29,402 nt of DNA from NCBI GenBank assembly GCA_044432975.1, contig JAWXUC010000014.1, forward strand, positions 1 to 29,402, written 5' to 3'. Every line of letters starts with the position of its first letter. Positions within the stretch are counted from its first letter, which is position 1. Positions 15,771 through 23,445 of the stretch are shown piece by piece. The position numbers and the translations under genes were made by a program. Source of the DNA: JAWXUC01 sp044432975 (GTDB taxonomy: Bacteria; Pseudomonadota; Alphaproteobacteria; RF32; CAG-239). A model generated the notes under the pieces. That model worked only from the letters and a program-made list of their open reading frames with translations. It did no database searches and was not told where the DNA came from.

Positions 15771-16882
15771 TTTTTACCTTTCAAAAATATATTTTTTTTC
15801 TTAAAATCAGGTTCTAGAGGTTCATCAAAAGCCTGTTTTAGCTCAATCTCATTGATGGCTTCTGATATTACGGCATAGCGATATTGCGGTCTTGGATGAG
15901 TGTCTCCATCAACATATAATGATCTATAATTTAAGCTCGCTAAAAATGCGGGCATTTCTTTTGCTCTATGATAATCAAGCCCAGCTCTTGCAACAAAATA
16001 TGTCCCCAATGTATCTGCCTCATGTTCAAAATCTTTTGAATATGCTACAGAGGCATAATGGGTGGTTTCATTTGCAATATTTGTGCCTAAGAAAATGTCT
16101 GATAAAGAGCTTAAAAACATTGCTCCAATCATATTTATTTGAGAAGACTCTACATGACCTAAAACATTATGAGAAAGTTCATGAGCTAAAACAACAGATA
16201 ATAAAGTATCATCGGTTAATTTATCCATCATTCCCTGAGTAACATAAACCTCATCTCCTGTTGCATAAGCATTAACGACAGTATCTGTTGTGTCCACATA
16301 TAATGGATAATTACAAAGCATATCTGGCTCAAAATTAAGACTAATAAGTTCTCCATCTCTAATTATGTCTATATCAACACCCAAGCCTTCAATTTGATTT
16401 TCTTCTAAAATGTCAAGAATATCTGCGGCGATTGTTTTCCCTGTTGGAGGTTTTTGCCCATATATAGAGCTAATAACATCACCACTTTTAATGCCAGCTT
16501 TATCTGCGGCAGAGCCTTTAATAACATAGCTTACAAAAAGTTCATTTTCTGGGTGCTTATATATTTTTAAGTAGTCTTCATATTTTTCTTTTTCTTCAGT
16601 TGATGCCAACCACCAAATGCCAAAACGCTGAATCATACTATATACAATTCCCAAATCAGGGGTTAACTTTTTATCACACAAATCTTCGCCAGTGCTTTTT
16701 TTTATATTATAAAATAAAGTTTGTGCCCTTTTATCAACCTCAATTTCTTTATATATGCTATCCAACAGCATTTGTCTTCTGAGCTTAACAACATCAAGAT
16801 GGGTTGTAGACGGCAACCTCATTGTTGGGGTCATGCAACTTGTTAATAAGCAAAGCATTAATATTGATATAAGTTTTTTCAT
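15767..16882 (-). CDS. M48-family zinc metalloprotease lipoprotein with PDZ domain
   Basis: A 371-residue secreted protein. The N-terminus MKKLISILMLCLLTSC is a lipoprotein signal with the lipid-carrying Cys at 16. A PDZ domain lies at about 114-180 (FVSYVIKGSAADKAGIKSGDVISSI). The protease domain has the zinc site HELSH (234-238) in VVLAHELSHNVLGH, and the third ligand Glu in FEHEADTLGTYFVARAGLD. THPRPQYR near the end is also typical of M48. The role is probably envelope protein quality control, as for BepA/LoiP, but a PDZ placed before the M48 domain is a different layout from those. I chose ATG 16882 for the signal peptide; a GTG at 16903 is possible. It is first in the operon with DUF1294 and MFS genes. 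Confidence 0.85.
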   Translation of the reverse strand: MKKLISILMLCLLTSCMTPTMRLPSTTHLDVVKLRRQMLLDSIYKEIEVDKRAQTLFYNIKKSTGEDLCDKKLTPDLGIVYSMIQRFGIWWLASTEEKEKYEDYLKIYKHPENELFVSYVIKGSAADKAGIKSGDVISSIYGQKPPTGKTIAADILDILEENQIEGLGVDIDIIRDGELISLNFEPDMLCNYPLYVDTTDTVVNAYATGDEVYVTQGMMDKLTDDTLLSVVLAHELSHNVLGHVESSQINMIGAMFLSSLSDIFLGTNIANETTHYASVAYSKDFEHEADTLGTYFVARAGLDYHRAKEMPAFLASLNYRSLYVDGDTHPRPQYRYAVISEAINEIELKQAFDEPLEPDFKKKNIFLKGKK

Positions 16883-16999
16883 GGCTAATAAAATATCAAA
16901 CACAAAGTTAATTGCAAGAGTTTTTATACAAAGATGTCTTTGGTATTGACTTTAAGTGCAAAAAATACTAAATAAAACTTAAATATAAAGGATAATAAT

Positions 17000-19645
17000 A
17001 TGTTAAACAAATTTGCAAAAAAGATTTTTGGCTCTGCCAATGATAGATTTATTAAAAAACTTTCTAAAACAATCAACCAAATTAACACCATAGAACCTGA
17101 TTTTGAAGCCCTTTCTGACGAAGAATTGCGTGCAAAAACAATTGAATACAAAAACAGATTCAACGAAGGAGAAAGCCTTGATGAACTCTTGCCAGAAGCC
17201 TTTGCGACAGTGCGTGAAGCTGCAAAGAGAACTTTAGGTCAACGTCATTATGATGTGCAATTAATTGGTGGTATTGTACTTCATAAAGGCATGATTGCCG
17301 AAATGAAAACAGGTGAAGGTAAAACTCTTGTTGCAACATTAGCTGCTTATCTTAATGCTCTTAACGGCAAAGGTGTTCATGTTGTAACTGTTAATGATTA
17401 TTTGGCAAAACGTGATGCTGAATGGATGGGGCAAGTTTATAGATTTTTAGGTCTTAGCGTTGATTATATTATTCATGAAAAAACATCAGAAGAAAGAAGA
17501 ATTGCTTATAATTCAGACATTTTATATGCCACAAATAACGAACTTGGTTTTGATTATTTGCGTGATAATATGCGCTTTCATTTAACTGAACTTGTACAAA
17601 GAGATTTTAATTTTGCAATTGTCGATGAAGTTGATAGTATTTTAATTGATGAAGCCAGAACTCCACTTATCATTTCTGGCGCTGCTGAAGATAGCTCTGA
17701 AAAATATATCTTAGTTGATAAAATTATTCCAAAATTAAAAGAAGCTGATTATGAAAAAGATGAAAAGCAAAAATCTGTTGTTTTAACAGAAATTGGTATG
17801 GAACACGTAGAACAATTATTAAAAGAAGTTGGATTAATTAAAGACGGAACATTGTATGATATAGCAAATGTTGGTCTTGTGCAACATGTTAATCAAGCAT
17901 TACGTGCGCATAAAATGCACATCAAAGACGTTGATTATATTGTAAAAGACAACTCCGTTGTAATTATTGATGAGTTTACTGGACGTATGATGGAAGGTCG
18001 TAGATATTCAGATGGTCTTCATCAAGCTATTGAAGCTAAAGAAGGCGCAAAGATTCAATCAGAAAACCAAACATTAGCATCTATCACATTCCAAAATTAT
18101 TTTAGATTATATCCAAAACTTTCAGGTATGACAGGTACTGCAATGACAGAAGAAGCAGAGTTTTTAGATATTTATAATTTGCCAGCGGTTGAAATACCTA
18201 CAAATAAAGTTATTTCTAGAAAAGATTATGATGATGAAATTTATAAAACAGAAAAAGAAAAATATGATGCAATTATAGAAACAATTAAAGATTGTCAAGC
18301 AAAAGGACAACCTATTTTAGTTGGTACAACATCTATTGAAAAATCAGAACTTTTAGCGCATTTGCTTACAAAAAACACAAAAGTTAAGTTTGAAATATTA
18401 AATGCAAAACATCATGAACGTGAAGCCTATATTGTTGCTCAAGCTGGTCGTGCTGGCGCTGTAACAATTGCTACCAATATGGCTGGTCGTGGTACTGATA
18501 TTCAGCTTGGTGGTAACTTGGAAATGCGTTTGGCTGAAGAGCTTAAAGGCGATGAAATAGAAAACCAAATAGAAACATTAAAAGAAAAACTTAAAGCTGA
18601 AATAAAAGAAAATAAACAAAAAGCAATAGAAGCTGGTGGTTTATATATTTTAGGTACAGAAAGACATGAATCTCGTCGTATTGACAACCAATTGCGTGGT
18701 CGTGCTGGTCGTCAAGGAGATGTTGGTGCATCTAAATTCTTTTTATCTTTAGAAGATGATTTAATGCGTATTTTTGGCTCAGAAAAAATGTCAGGAATGT
18801 TGGTTAGATTAGGATTGCCAGAAGGTGAACCTTTAATTCATCCATTTATTTCTAAAGCCTTAGAAAAAGCACAAAGCAAAGTTGAAGAACGCAACTTTGA
18901 TATTAGAAAAAACTTGTTAAAATATGACAACGTGATGAATGATCAAAGAAAAGTTATTTATGAACAAAGAAAAGAAATCATGAATGCTGAAAGCGTTTCA
19001 GACAAACTTTTTGAAATGCGTCAAGAATTTTTAACATCTGTTATTTATCAAAACTTGGCAGAAGATAAAAACAACTGGAATGTTGAAGCTTTAGCTCAAG
19101 AAGTTTTAAGATTAACAGGTTGCAATCTTCCTATTGTTAACTGGTGTAATCAAGAAATTTCTGCTCTTGAATTAGAAGACAAGATATTAAAAGCTGTTGA
19201 AGAACAAATGATCGAAAAAAACAAAGATGTGCCAGAAGATTTGTTAAAAACAGTTGAAAAAACAATTTTGCTTCAGGTTCTAGATAATGTTTGGAAAGAG
19301 CATATTGCATCATTAGACTTAATGCGTCATACAATTGTGTTGCGTGCTTATGGGCAAAAAGATCCTCTTAATGAATACAAAAAAGAATCTTTTGCAATGT
19401 TTTCTGAAATGTTAGACATTTTGCGCGAACAAACAACATTTATGGTTTGTAGATCAGCAATTAGAATGGATGCAAAAGAAGAACTAAATAAATCTGAAAA
19501 GAAATATTCTATGCAAGAAAATCGCAATGACAATGTTTCTGAAGGCGGTAAAAAATCACCTGTTAAAAGCGATAAAGTTGCCAGAAACGATGCCTGCCCA
19601 TGCGGTAGCGGTAAAAAATACAAACACTGTTGCGGCAAGTTTTAA
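17000..19645 (+). CDS. secA: SecA preprotein translocase ATPase
   Basis: An 881-residue motor that drives unfolded preproteins through SecYEG. Walker A MKTGEGKT is at 102-109 and IVDEVDSILIDEARTPLIISG at about 207-227. The preprotein cross-linking domain, MAGRGTDIQLGGN, and DNQLRGRAGRQGD of the second nucleotide-binding fold follow. The C-terminal tail carries a SEC-C zinc motif with C866, C868, C877 and C878, which binds SecB or ribosomes. Length and domains are normal. AAAGGA precedes the start. It is a single-gene unit, divergent from the M48 operon. Confidence 0.98.
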   Translation: MLNKFAKKIFGSANDRFIKKLSKTINQINTIEPDFEALSDEELRAKTIEYKNRFNEGESLDELLPEAFATVREAAKRTLGQRHYDVQLIGGIVLHKGMIAEMKTGEGKTLVATLAAYLNALNGKGVHVVTVNDYLAKRDAEWMGQVYRFLGLSVDYIIHEKTSEERRIAYNSDILYATNNELGFDYLRDNMRFHLTELVQRDFNFAIVDEVDSILIDEARTPLIISGAAEDSSEKYILVDKIIPKLKEADYEKDEKQKSVVLTEIGMEHVEQLLKEVGLIKDGTLYDIANVGLVQHVNQALRAHKMHIKDVDYIVKDNSVVIIDEFTGRMMEGRRYSDGLHQAIEAKEGAKIQSENQTLASITFQNYFRLYPKLSGMTGTAMTEEAEFLDIYNLPAVEIPTNKVISRKDYDDEIYKTEKEKYDAIIETIKDCQAKGQPILVGTTSIEKSELLAHLLTKNTKVKFEILNAKHHEREAYIVAQAGRAGAVTIATNMAGRGTDIQLGGNLEMRLAEELKGDEIENQIETLKEKLKAEIKENKQKAIEAGGLYILGTERHESRRIDNQLRGRAGRQGDVGASKFFLSLEDDLMRIFGSEKMSGMLVRLGLPEGEPLIHPFISKALEKAQSKVEERNFDIRKNLLKYDNVMNDQRKVIYEQRKEIMNAESVSDKLFEMRQEFLTSVIYQNLAEDKNNWNVEALAQEVLRLTGCNLPIVNWCNQEISALELEDKILKAVEEQMIEKNKDVPEDLLKTVEKTILLQVLDNVWKEHIASLDLMRHTIVLRAYGQKDPLNEYKKESFAMFSEMLDILREQTTFMVCRSAIRMDAKEELNKSEKKYSMQENRNDNVSEGGKKSPVKSDKVARNDACPCGSGKKYKHCCGKF

Positions 19646-19650
19646 TGATT

Positions 19651-19680
19651 AAAAAGGAGAATTTAATTCTCCTTTTTTTA
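19651..19680. terminator. secA terminator
   Basis: GGAGAAT (19656-19662) pairs with ATTCTCC (19666-19672), flanked by an A run and seven T. It starts 5 bases after the secA stop. Confidence 0.85.
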
Positions 19681-19832
19681 ATAGCTAAGGCAAAAATAAA
19701 TGATTGTGTTTTATAATAATTTGTAGGGAATGGTCTTGACCATTCCTTTGAAATTAGCCATATTATATAAGGAACAGTCAAGACGGTTCCCTACAAGAGA
19801 TATGTAATCAAATAATTTTGCGTTTGCTATAA
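19681..19832 (-). mobile_element. 152-base interspersed repeat (MITE-like), copy B
   Basis: Reverse complement of 2282-2433, with four base differences and no gap. One change (A to C in a hairpin arm) breaks a pair of the first stem, while the second hairpin (GGAATGGTC/GACCATTCC) is intact. It begins right after the secA terminator. Confidence 0.75.
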
Positions 19833-20160
19833 AAGCAAAATGTTACACATATTTTAATGGAATAACTGCTTCCAAGTTAACCATAAGTCTTTAAGTTTTG
19901 AAAGTACTATTCAACAGATAAAGGTTAAAAATCCACAATCATACTATTAAACCTATTTGTTCAAAACTCAAACGTTAATTTATTACTACATTACTAGTAA
20001 ACTAGTAATGTAGTAATATACTAAGTGAGGGATATATAGTTAATCCGAAATTAAATAGGTTGTTTTTTATTGAAAAAAGTAGGGGGAGTAATAATCCTAT
20101 AACAAATAATCAATAGAGGTTTTGAAAATCAATAATGATAATTGATTAGTTATAATTTCT
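19833..20160. other. AT-rich gap between convergent secA and yidD
   Basis: No ORF or RNA gene was recognised. It holds palindrome copy 2 (19981-20018) and a TTAA-N7-TTAA word at 20040-20054. A possible AATCCACAA word resembles, but does not match, a DnaA box. Both flanking genes point into the gap, which argues against a promoter role. Confidence 0.4.
19981..20018. repeat. Interspersed palindrome, copy 2
   Basis: TATTACTACATTACTAGT (19981-19998) and ACTAGTAATGTAGTAATA (20001-20018) are perfect inverted arms of 18 bases around AA. This is the same family as 13321-13350 and 29252-29281, with a slightly longer centre. Confidence 0.85.
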
Positions 20161-20391
20161 CTATTTTTTTAAGTTCTTTTTTGGTGGTACTGGGTCATAT
20201 CCGCTTCCGCCCCAAGGGTTGCAGCGCAAAACGCGTTTGATTCCTAAATATAATCCTTTTATTATTCCATGAATTTTAATAGCTTCTATCATATATTGAG
20301 AGCAAGTTGGTTTAAATCTACAAACTCCAGGGCAAATTGGAGATATAAACTTTTGATAAAATTTAATTATCCATATTAGAAGTGTCTTCAT
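20161..20391 (-). CDS. yidD: YidD membrane protein insertion factor
   Basis: A 76-residue peripheral inner-membrane protein that assists YidC-dependent insertion. An N-terminal amphipathic helix (LIWIIKFYQKFISP) is followed by the family core CRFKPTCSQYMIEAIKIHG and VLRCNPWGGSGYDPVP, with the conserved Cys residues. Its start overlaps the end of rnpA by 29 bases, a common arrangement in the rpmH-rnpA-yidD cluster. yidC itself is not in the window. Confidence 0.95.
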   Translation of the reverse strand: MKTLLIWIIKFYQKFISPICPGVCRFKPTCSQYMIEAIKIHGIIKGLYLGIKRVLRCNPWGGSGYDPVPPKKNLKK

Positions 20392-20845
20392 TTTCAGAAT
20401 CTTTATTATTTTCTGTTGATTTCTTTTTCTTTGGAAACTTTTTCTTTTTTTTCTTTTTTAATCCAAAAGATTTTGCTTTTTCAATGTCTTCTTGAGATAT
20501 TTCATGAGTAGGGAGGCGTTTGTTTGCAAATTTAATAGCTTCTTTCATCTCTTGAGTTAAAGTCTCAAAATCAATTGTTGCTGTATTATGTCTACCAACA
20601 AAAATATAGTCAGTGTTTGGCAAAAAAAGCTCTTTATTAATTAAGCAAGAGGCTCTCAGGCGTCTTTTGGTTTTGTTTCTGATATGTGCTTTACCAATTT
20701 TTTTTGTAGCCGTAAAGCCCAACCTAAAGGGGTTGAGTTCATCAGATACACTAAGGGTCGCTTGCAAGATTAAAGAAGATTTCACAACCTTAAAACCCTG
20801 TAATGCGACCCTTAAAAAATCTCTTCTTTTTTTTAAGATTTCCAT
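20363..20845 (-). CDS. rnpA: Ribonuclease P protein component
   Basis: A 160-residue protein subunit of RNase P, which matures tRNA 5' ends. The core has MEILKKRRDFLRVALQG, RLGFTATKKIGKAHIRNKTKRRLRA with the RNR-type RNA-binding motif, and TDYIFVGRHNTATIDFETL. It is longer than the usual 115-125 residues because of a tail after about residue 125 made of a lysine block (LKKKKKKKFPKKKK) and then an acidic Asn/Glu stretch. That tail is encoded by the region overlapping the start of yidD. It starts 10 bases after the rpmH stop. Confidence 0.93.
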   Translation of the reverse strand: MEILKKRRDFLRVALQGFKVVKSSLILQATLSVSDELNPFRLGFTATKKIGKAHIRNKTKRRLRASCLINKELFLPNTDYIFVGRHNTATIDFETLTQEMKEAIKFANKRLPTHEISQEDIEKAKSFGLKKKKKKKFPKKKKSTENNKDSENEDTSNMDN

Positions 20846-20855
20846 AAACTAGCAA

Positions 20856-20990
20856 CTAAGCAGAAAGTCTTTTTCTACCTCTAGCACGTCTAGCAGTAAT
20901 AACTCTTCTACCGCCAACAGTAGCCATTCTAGATCTAAAGCCATGACGTCTAGCTCTAACTAATTTACTTGGTTGAAATGTGCGTTTCAT
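20856..20990 (-). CDS. rpmH: 50S ribosomal protein L34
   Basis: A 44-residue, highly basic ribosomal protein. It begins MKRTFQPSKLVRARRHGF and ends RARGRKRLSA, with GGRRVI in the centre, matching L34 over its full length. GGAGAAAATATT precedes the ATG. It is first in the rpmH-rnpA-yidD cluster. Confidence 0.97.
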   Translation of the reverse strand: MKRTFQPSKLVRARRHGFRSRMATVGGRRVITARRARGRKRLSA

Positions 20991-21096
20991 AATATTTTCT
21001 CCATATTTTCACAAAATTTTATCATCTTATATAGGCTATCTTTTATATAGTCAAGCGTTTTCTTAAAGATTTCTTTATATATTTAGTTATATTTAC

Positions 21097-22380
21097 TTAT
21101 TTTATTTCTTTTAGAAGCTTAGCAAAGCTTGTTAAAGGTATTTTAGAAGGGCATATATAAGAGCAAGCGCCACATTCAATGCAATTTACAACTTTAGAGT
21201 TTCTTATTTCAGGTATGTCATTTTTTTCTAAAAGATTAGAAAAAGCAAAAGGCTCCAATCCCATGGGGCAGACATCAGCGCATTTTCCACACCTAATACA
21301 ATCATTTTCTTGGCATTTGCTGATACTCTTTTTAGATAACAAGATTATTCCAGAAGTTGTTTTTCCAATAGGTTGATTTTTATCTATTATAGTTTCTCCC
21401 TTCATTGGGTCTCCTATAAAAACTTCTTCAATCTCTTTATCTAAAATACCACATTGATTGTACAAGAAAGAAACGGGAGTTCCTATTCTCGCTTTGAAAT
21501 TTGCAGGGTTGTTTGTTGCATCTCCAGTTATAGTTACAATTTTTTCAATCATAGGCTTGTTTTTTTGTACGGCTTCATAAACTGCAAATACATCTCCAAC
21601 ATTTTGAATAAAGCAGCCAACATCACAAGCGCTTTTGCCTATAGGTAGTTCTTTTTCTGTAATTGTAGCCACAAGTTGATGCTCATATCCTTGTGGATAT
21701 TTATTTTTACAAATAACAATATTTACTCCCACATAACGCTTGCACACTCTTTGCATAACGTCAATAGCTGCTTTTTTGTTTTCATCAATAGCAATTAGAG
21801 CATTTTGAATGCCCAAAATTTTATTAATTATTTTTACTCCAACAACAATTTCTTCAGCATATTCAAGGATAAGCCTTTCATCGGCGGTTAAATAAGGTTC
21901 ACATTCAATACCATTTATTATAAATGTATCAATATTTTCAAGTTTTGCAGAGTTTAAGAATTTGTTTATGTTAACAATACCAGCTTTTTTGATTTTTTCT
22001 ATAATTTCTTCTTTTGATAAAGTTATTTCAGGGTTAATGTCATTAGATAAGTCAATATCATTTTCAAATATATCTTTTTTAGTTCTGATTGTTATGGTTG
22101 TTTCAGAATAATCATCATTAATTTTATTTATATTAATGTTTTCTATTGTTCCACAAACAGAAGAGTGAATATTTTCTTCTTCGATATTTTTAATAAGCAA
22201 AGTTCCTACTTTAACCAAATCACCTTTTTTTATCAAAATTTTGTAATTTGTATTATTGTCAAGCTTGGTGTTAATAAAAATAGTTTCAGGTATTCCTGCA
22301 TTTTTTATAGGGATATTTGTAGATGTTTTGTTCTCAGGGATAACAACACCTCCAATTTTGAAAGTTTTTTTACTTATCAT
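21097..22380 (-). CDS. rnfC: RnfC-like electron transport subunit
   Basis: A 427-residue iron-sulfur protein of the RnfC family, in other organisms part of the Rnf ferredoxin:NAD oxidoreductase at the membrane. The N-terminal barrel-sandwich domain (FKIGGVVIPENK, ILIKKGDLVKVGTLL) is followed by a flavoprotein-like NADH-binding core (NGIECEPYLTADERLILE), an SLBB-type region (VGDVFAVYEAV, ARIGTPVSFL), and two 4Fe-4S motifs: C361-C364-C367-C371 and C400-C403-C406-C410. No rnfA, B, D, E or G gene is next to it. I chose ATG 22380, with AAAGAG upstream, because the family homology begins there. Confidence 0.85.
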   Translation of the reverse strand: MISKKTFKIGGVVIPENKTSTNIPIKNAGIPETIFINTKLDNNTNYKILIKKGDLVKVGTLLIKNIEEENIHSSVCGTIENININKINDDYSETTITIRTKKDIFENDIDLSNDINPEITLSKEEIIEKIKKAGIVNINKFLNSAKLENIDTFIINGIECEPYLTADERLILEYAEEIVVGVKIINKILGIQNALIAIDENKKAAIDVMQRVCKRYVGVNIVICKNKYPQGYEHQLVATITEKELPIGKSACDVGCFIQNVGDVFAVYEAVQKNKPMIEKIVTITGDATNNPANFKARIGTPVSFLYNQCGILDKEIEEVFIGDPMKGETIIDKNQPIGKTTSGIILLSKKSISKCQENDCIRCGKCADVCPMGLEPFAFSNLLEKNDIPEIRNSKVVNCIECGACSYICPSKIPLTSFAKLLKEIK

Positions 22381-22495
22381 TAACAACATCTCTTTTTTGT
22401 TTATCATCAAATTTATTATATGCCCAACACATAATAGTTGAACACAATAGGGCAATTACCCCCATAATTAAAGCGCTTTTTATTATCATTATCAT
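22370..22495 (-). CDS. Small membrane peptide before rnfC
   Basis: A 41-codon frame, MIMIIKSALIMGVIALLCSTIMCWAYNK then a charged tail ending RDVVNDK. One hydrophobic helix is followed by a cytosolic-type polar end. Its stop overlaps the rnfC start by 11 bases, which suggests translational coupling. AGAG lies just before the first ATG; the start at codon 3 (22489) has better spacing. No homologue recognised. Confidence 0.5.
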   Translation of the reverse strand: MIMIIKSALIMGVIALLCSTIMCWAYNKFDDKQKRDVVNDK

Positions 22496-22581
22496 CTCTA
22501 TTTTATTATATATGTTTCTATAATAACAAAAAACAAAAAGGAATCAAACATATATTTACAAAACTTCCACAACAAAATTAT

Positions 22582-23445
22582 CTATAATACTTTGCCAAGC
22601 CCTTTGTTGTTTGCAATTTGAATAGCAAGACCAGGGCGCGCATTTAGCTCTAAAAGCATTGGTCCTTTTTTTTCATCTAAAACAATATCTGCTCCCAAAT
22701 ATCCTAAACTTGTCATTTTATATGCTTTTTTTGCAATTTCTAGATGTTCTTGCCAAAGAGGAACTTTCAATGATAATAGTTCTACTCCTGTGTCAGGATG
22801 ATGTGTTATAGGTTTGTCATTCATAACTGCTGCAATGGTTTCTCCTGTTTTAATGTCAATGCCAACTCCTACAGCCCCTTGATGAAGATTTGCTCTTCCT
22901 TGAGATGCTTTTGTAGCTAACCTCATCATTGCCATAACAGGATTTCCTTTATGAACAATAATTCTAACATCAGGAACCCCCATAAAACTATATCCATTAA
23001 ATATTTTAGAGAAATGCACCAGCTCTTCAATTAAGGCCACATCATAGTTTCCGCCTAAAGAGTACAATCCACTTAATGTGTTTGAAATATGCTGACAGAT
23101 ATCATTAAATGTTAAAACCTCACCAGAAGCTGTTGTAAACAGTTCTTTATTATGCTCTTTTATAACCAAAACACCTTTACCACCACTGCCTTGAGCAGGC
23201 TTTATAACAAAATCTTTGTGTTCTTTTATAAAGTCTAAAAATTTTTTAACTTGATATTGAAATTCAATTGCTCCAATTAAATTTGGCACATTTACTCCGT
23301 ATTTTAAGGCAAGAGTTTTTGTTTTAACTTTATTATCAACAAGATTAAATAATTTACGGTCATTTAGTTTGGCAATATAGTTGTAGTTTCTATCATTCAT
23401 TCCTACAACTCCATTTTGTTTTAATTTTTTAATTAAGCCAAACAT
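22582..23445 (-). CDS. RimK-related ATP-grasp ligase (alpha-L-glutamate ligase-like)
   Basis: A 287-residue ATP-grasp enzyme of the group annotated as alpha-L-glutamate ligase-related. FVIKPAQGSGGKGVLVI (about residue 79-95) is the ATP-binding glycine-rich loop, VRIIVHKGNPVMAMMRLATKASQGRANLHQGAVGVGID the central block, and LLELNARPGLAIQIAN the metal-binding end. These enzymes join an amino acid to a carboxylate; the substrate is unknown here. It is last in an operon with a 7TM inactive-transglutaminase protein and a retropepsin-like protein, an association seen in other proteobacteria. The start shares one base with the preceding stop (TAATG). Confidence 0.85.
   Translation of the reverse strand: MFGLIKKLKQNGVVGMNDRNYNYIAKLNDRKLFNLVDNKVKTKTLALKYGVNVPNLIGAIEFQYQVKKFLDFIKEHKDFVIKPAQGSGGKGVLVIKEHNKELFTTASGEVLTFNDICQHISNTLSGLYSLGGNYDVALIEELVHFSKIFNGYSFMGVPDVRIIVHKGNPVMAMMRLATKASQGRANLHQGAVGVGIDIKTGETIAAVMNDKPITHHPDTGVELLSLKVPLWQEHLEIAKKAYKMTSLGYLGADIVLDEKKGPMLLELNARPGLAIQIANNKGLGKVL

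Noticed and set aside
19563..19781. Minus-strand ORF across the secA end and repeat
   Set aside because: It is a shadow of secA, the terminator and repeat copy B.
19833..20160. Replication origin near rpmH
   Set aside because: Only one poor DnaA-like word is present, dnaA and dnaN are absent, and flanking genes converge. In Alphaproteobacteria rpmH is not normally at the origin.
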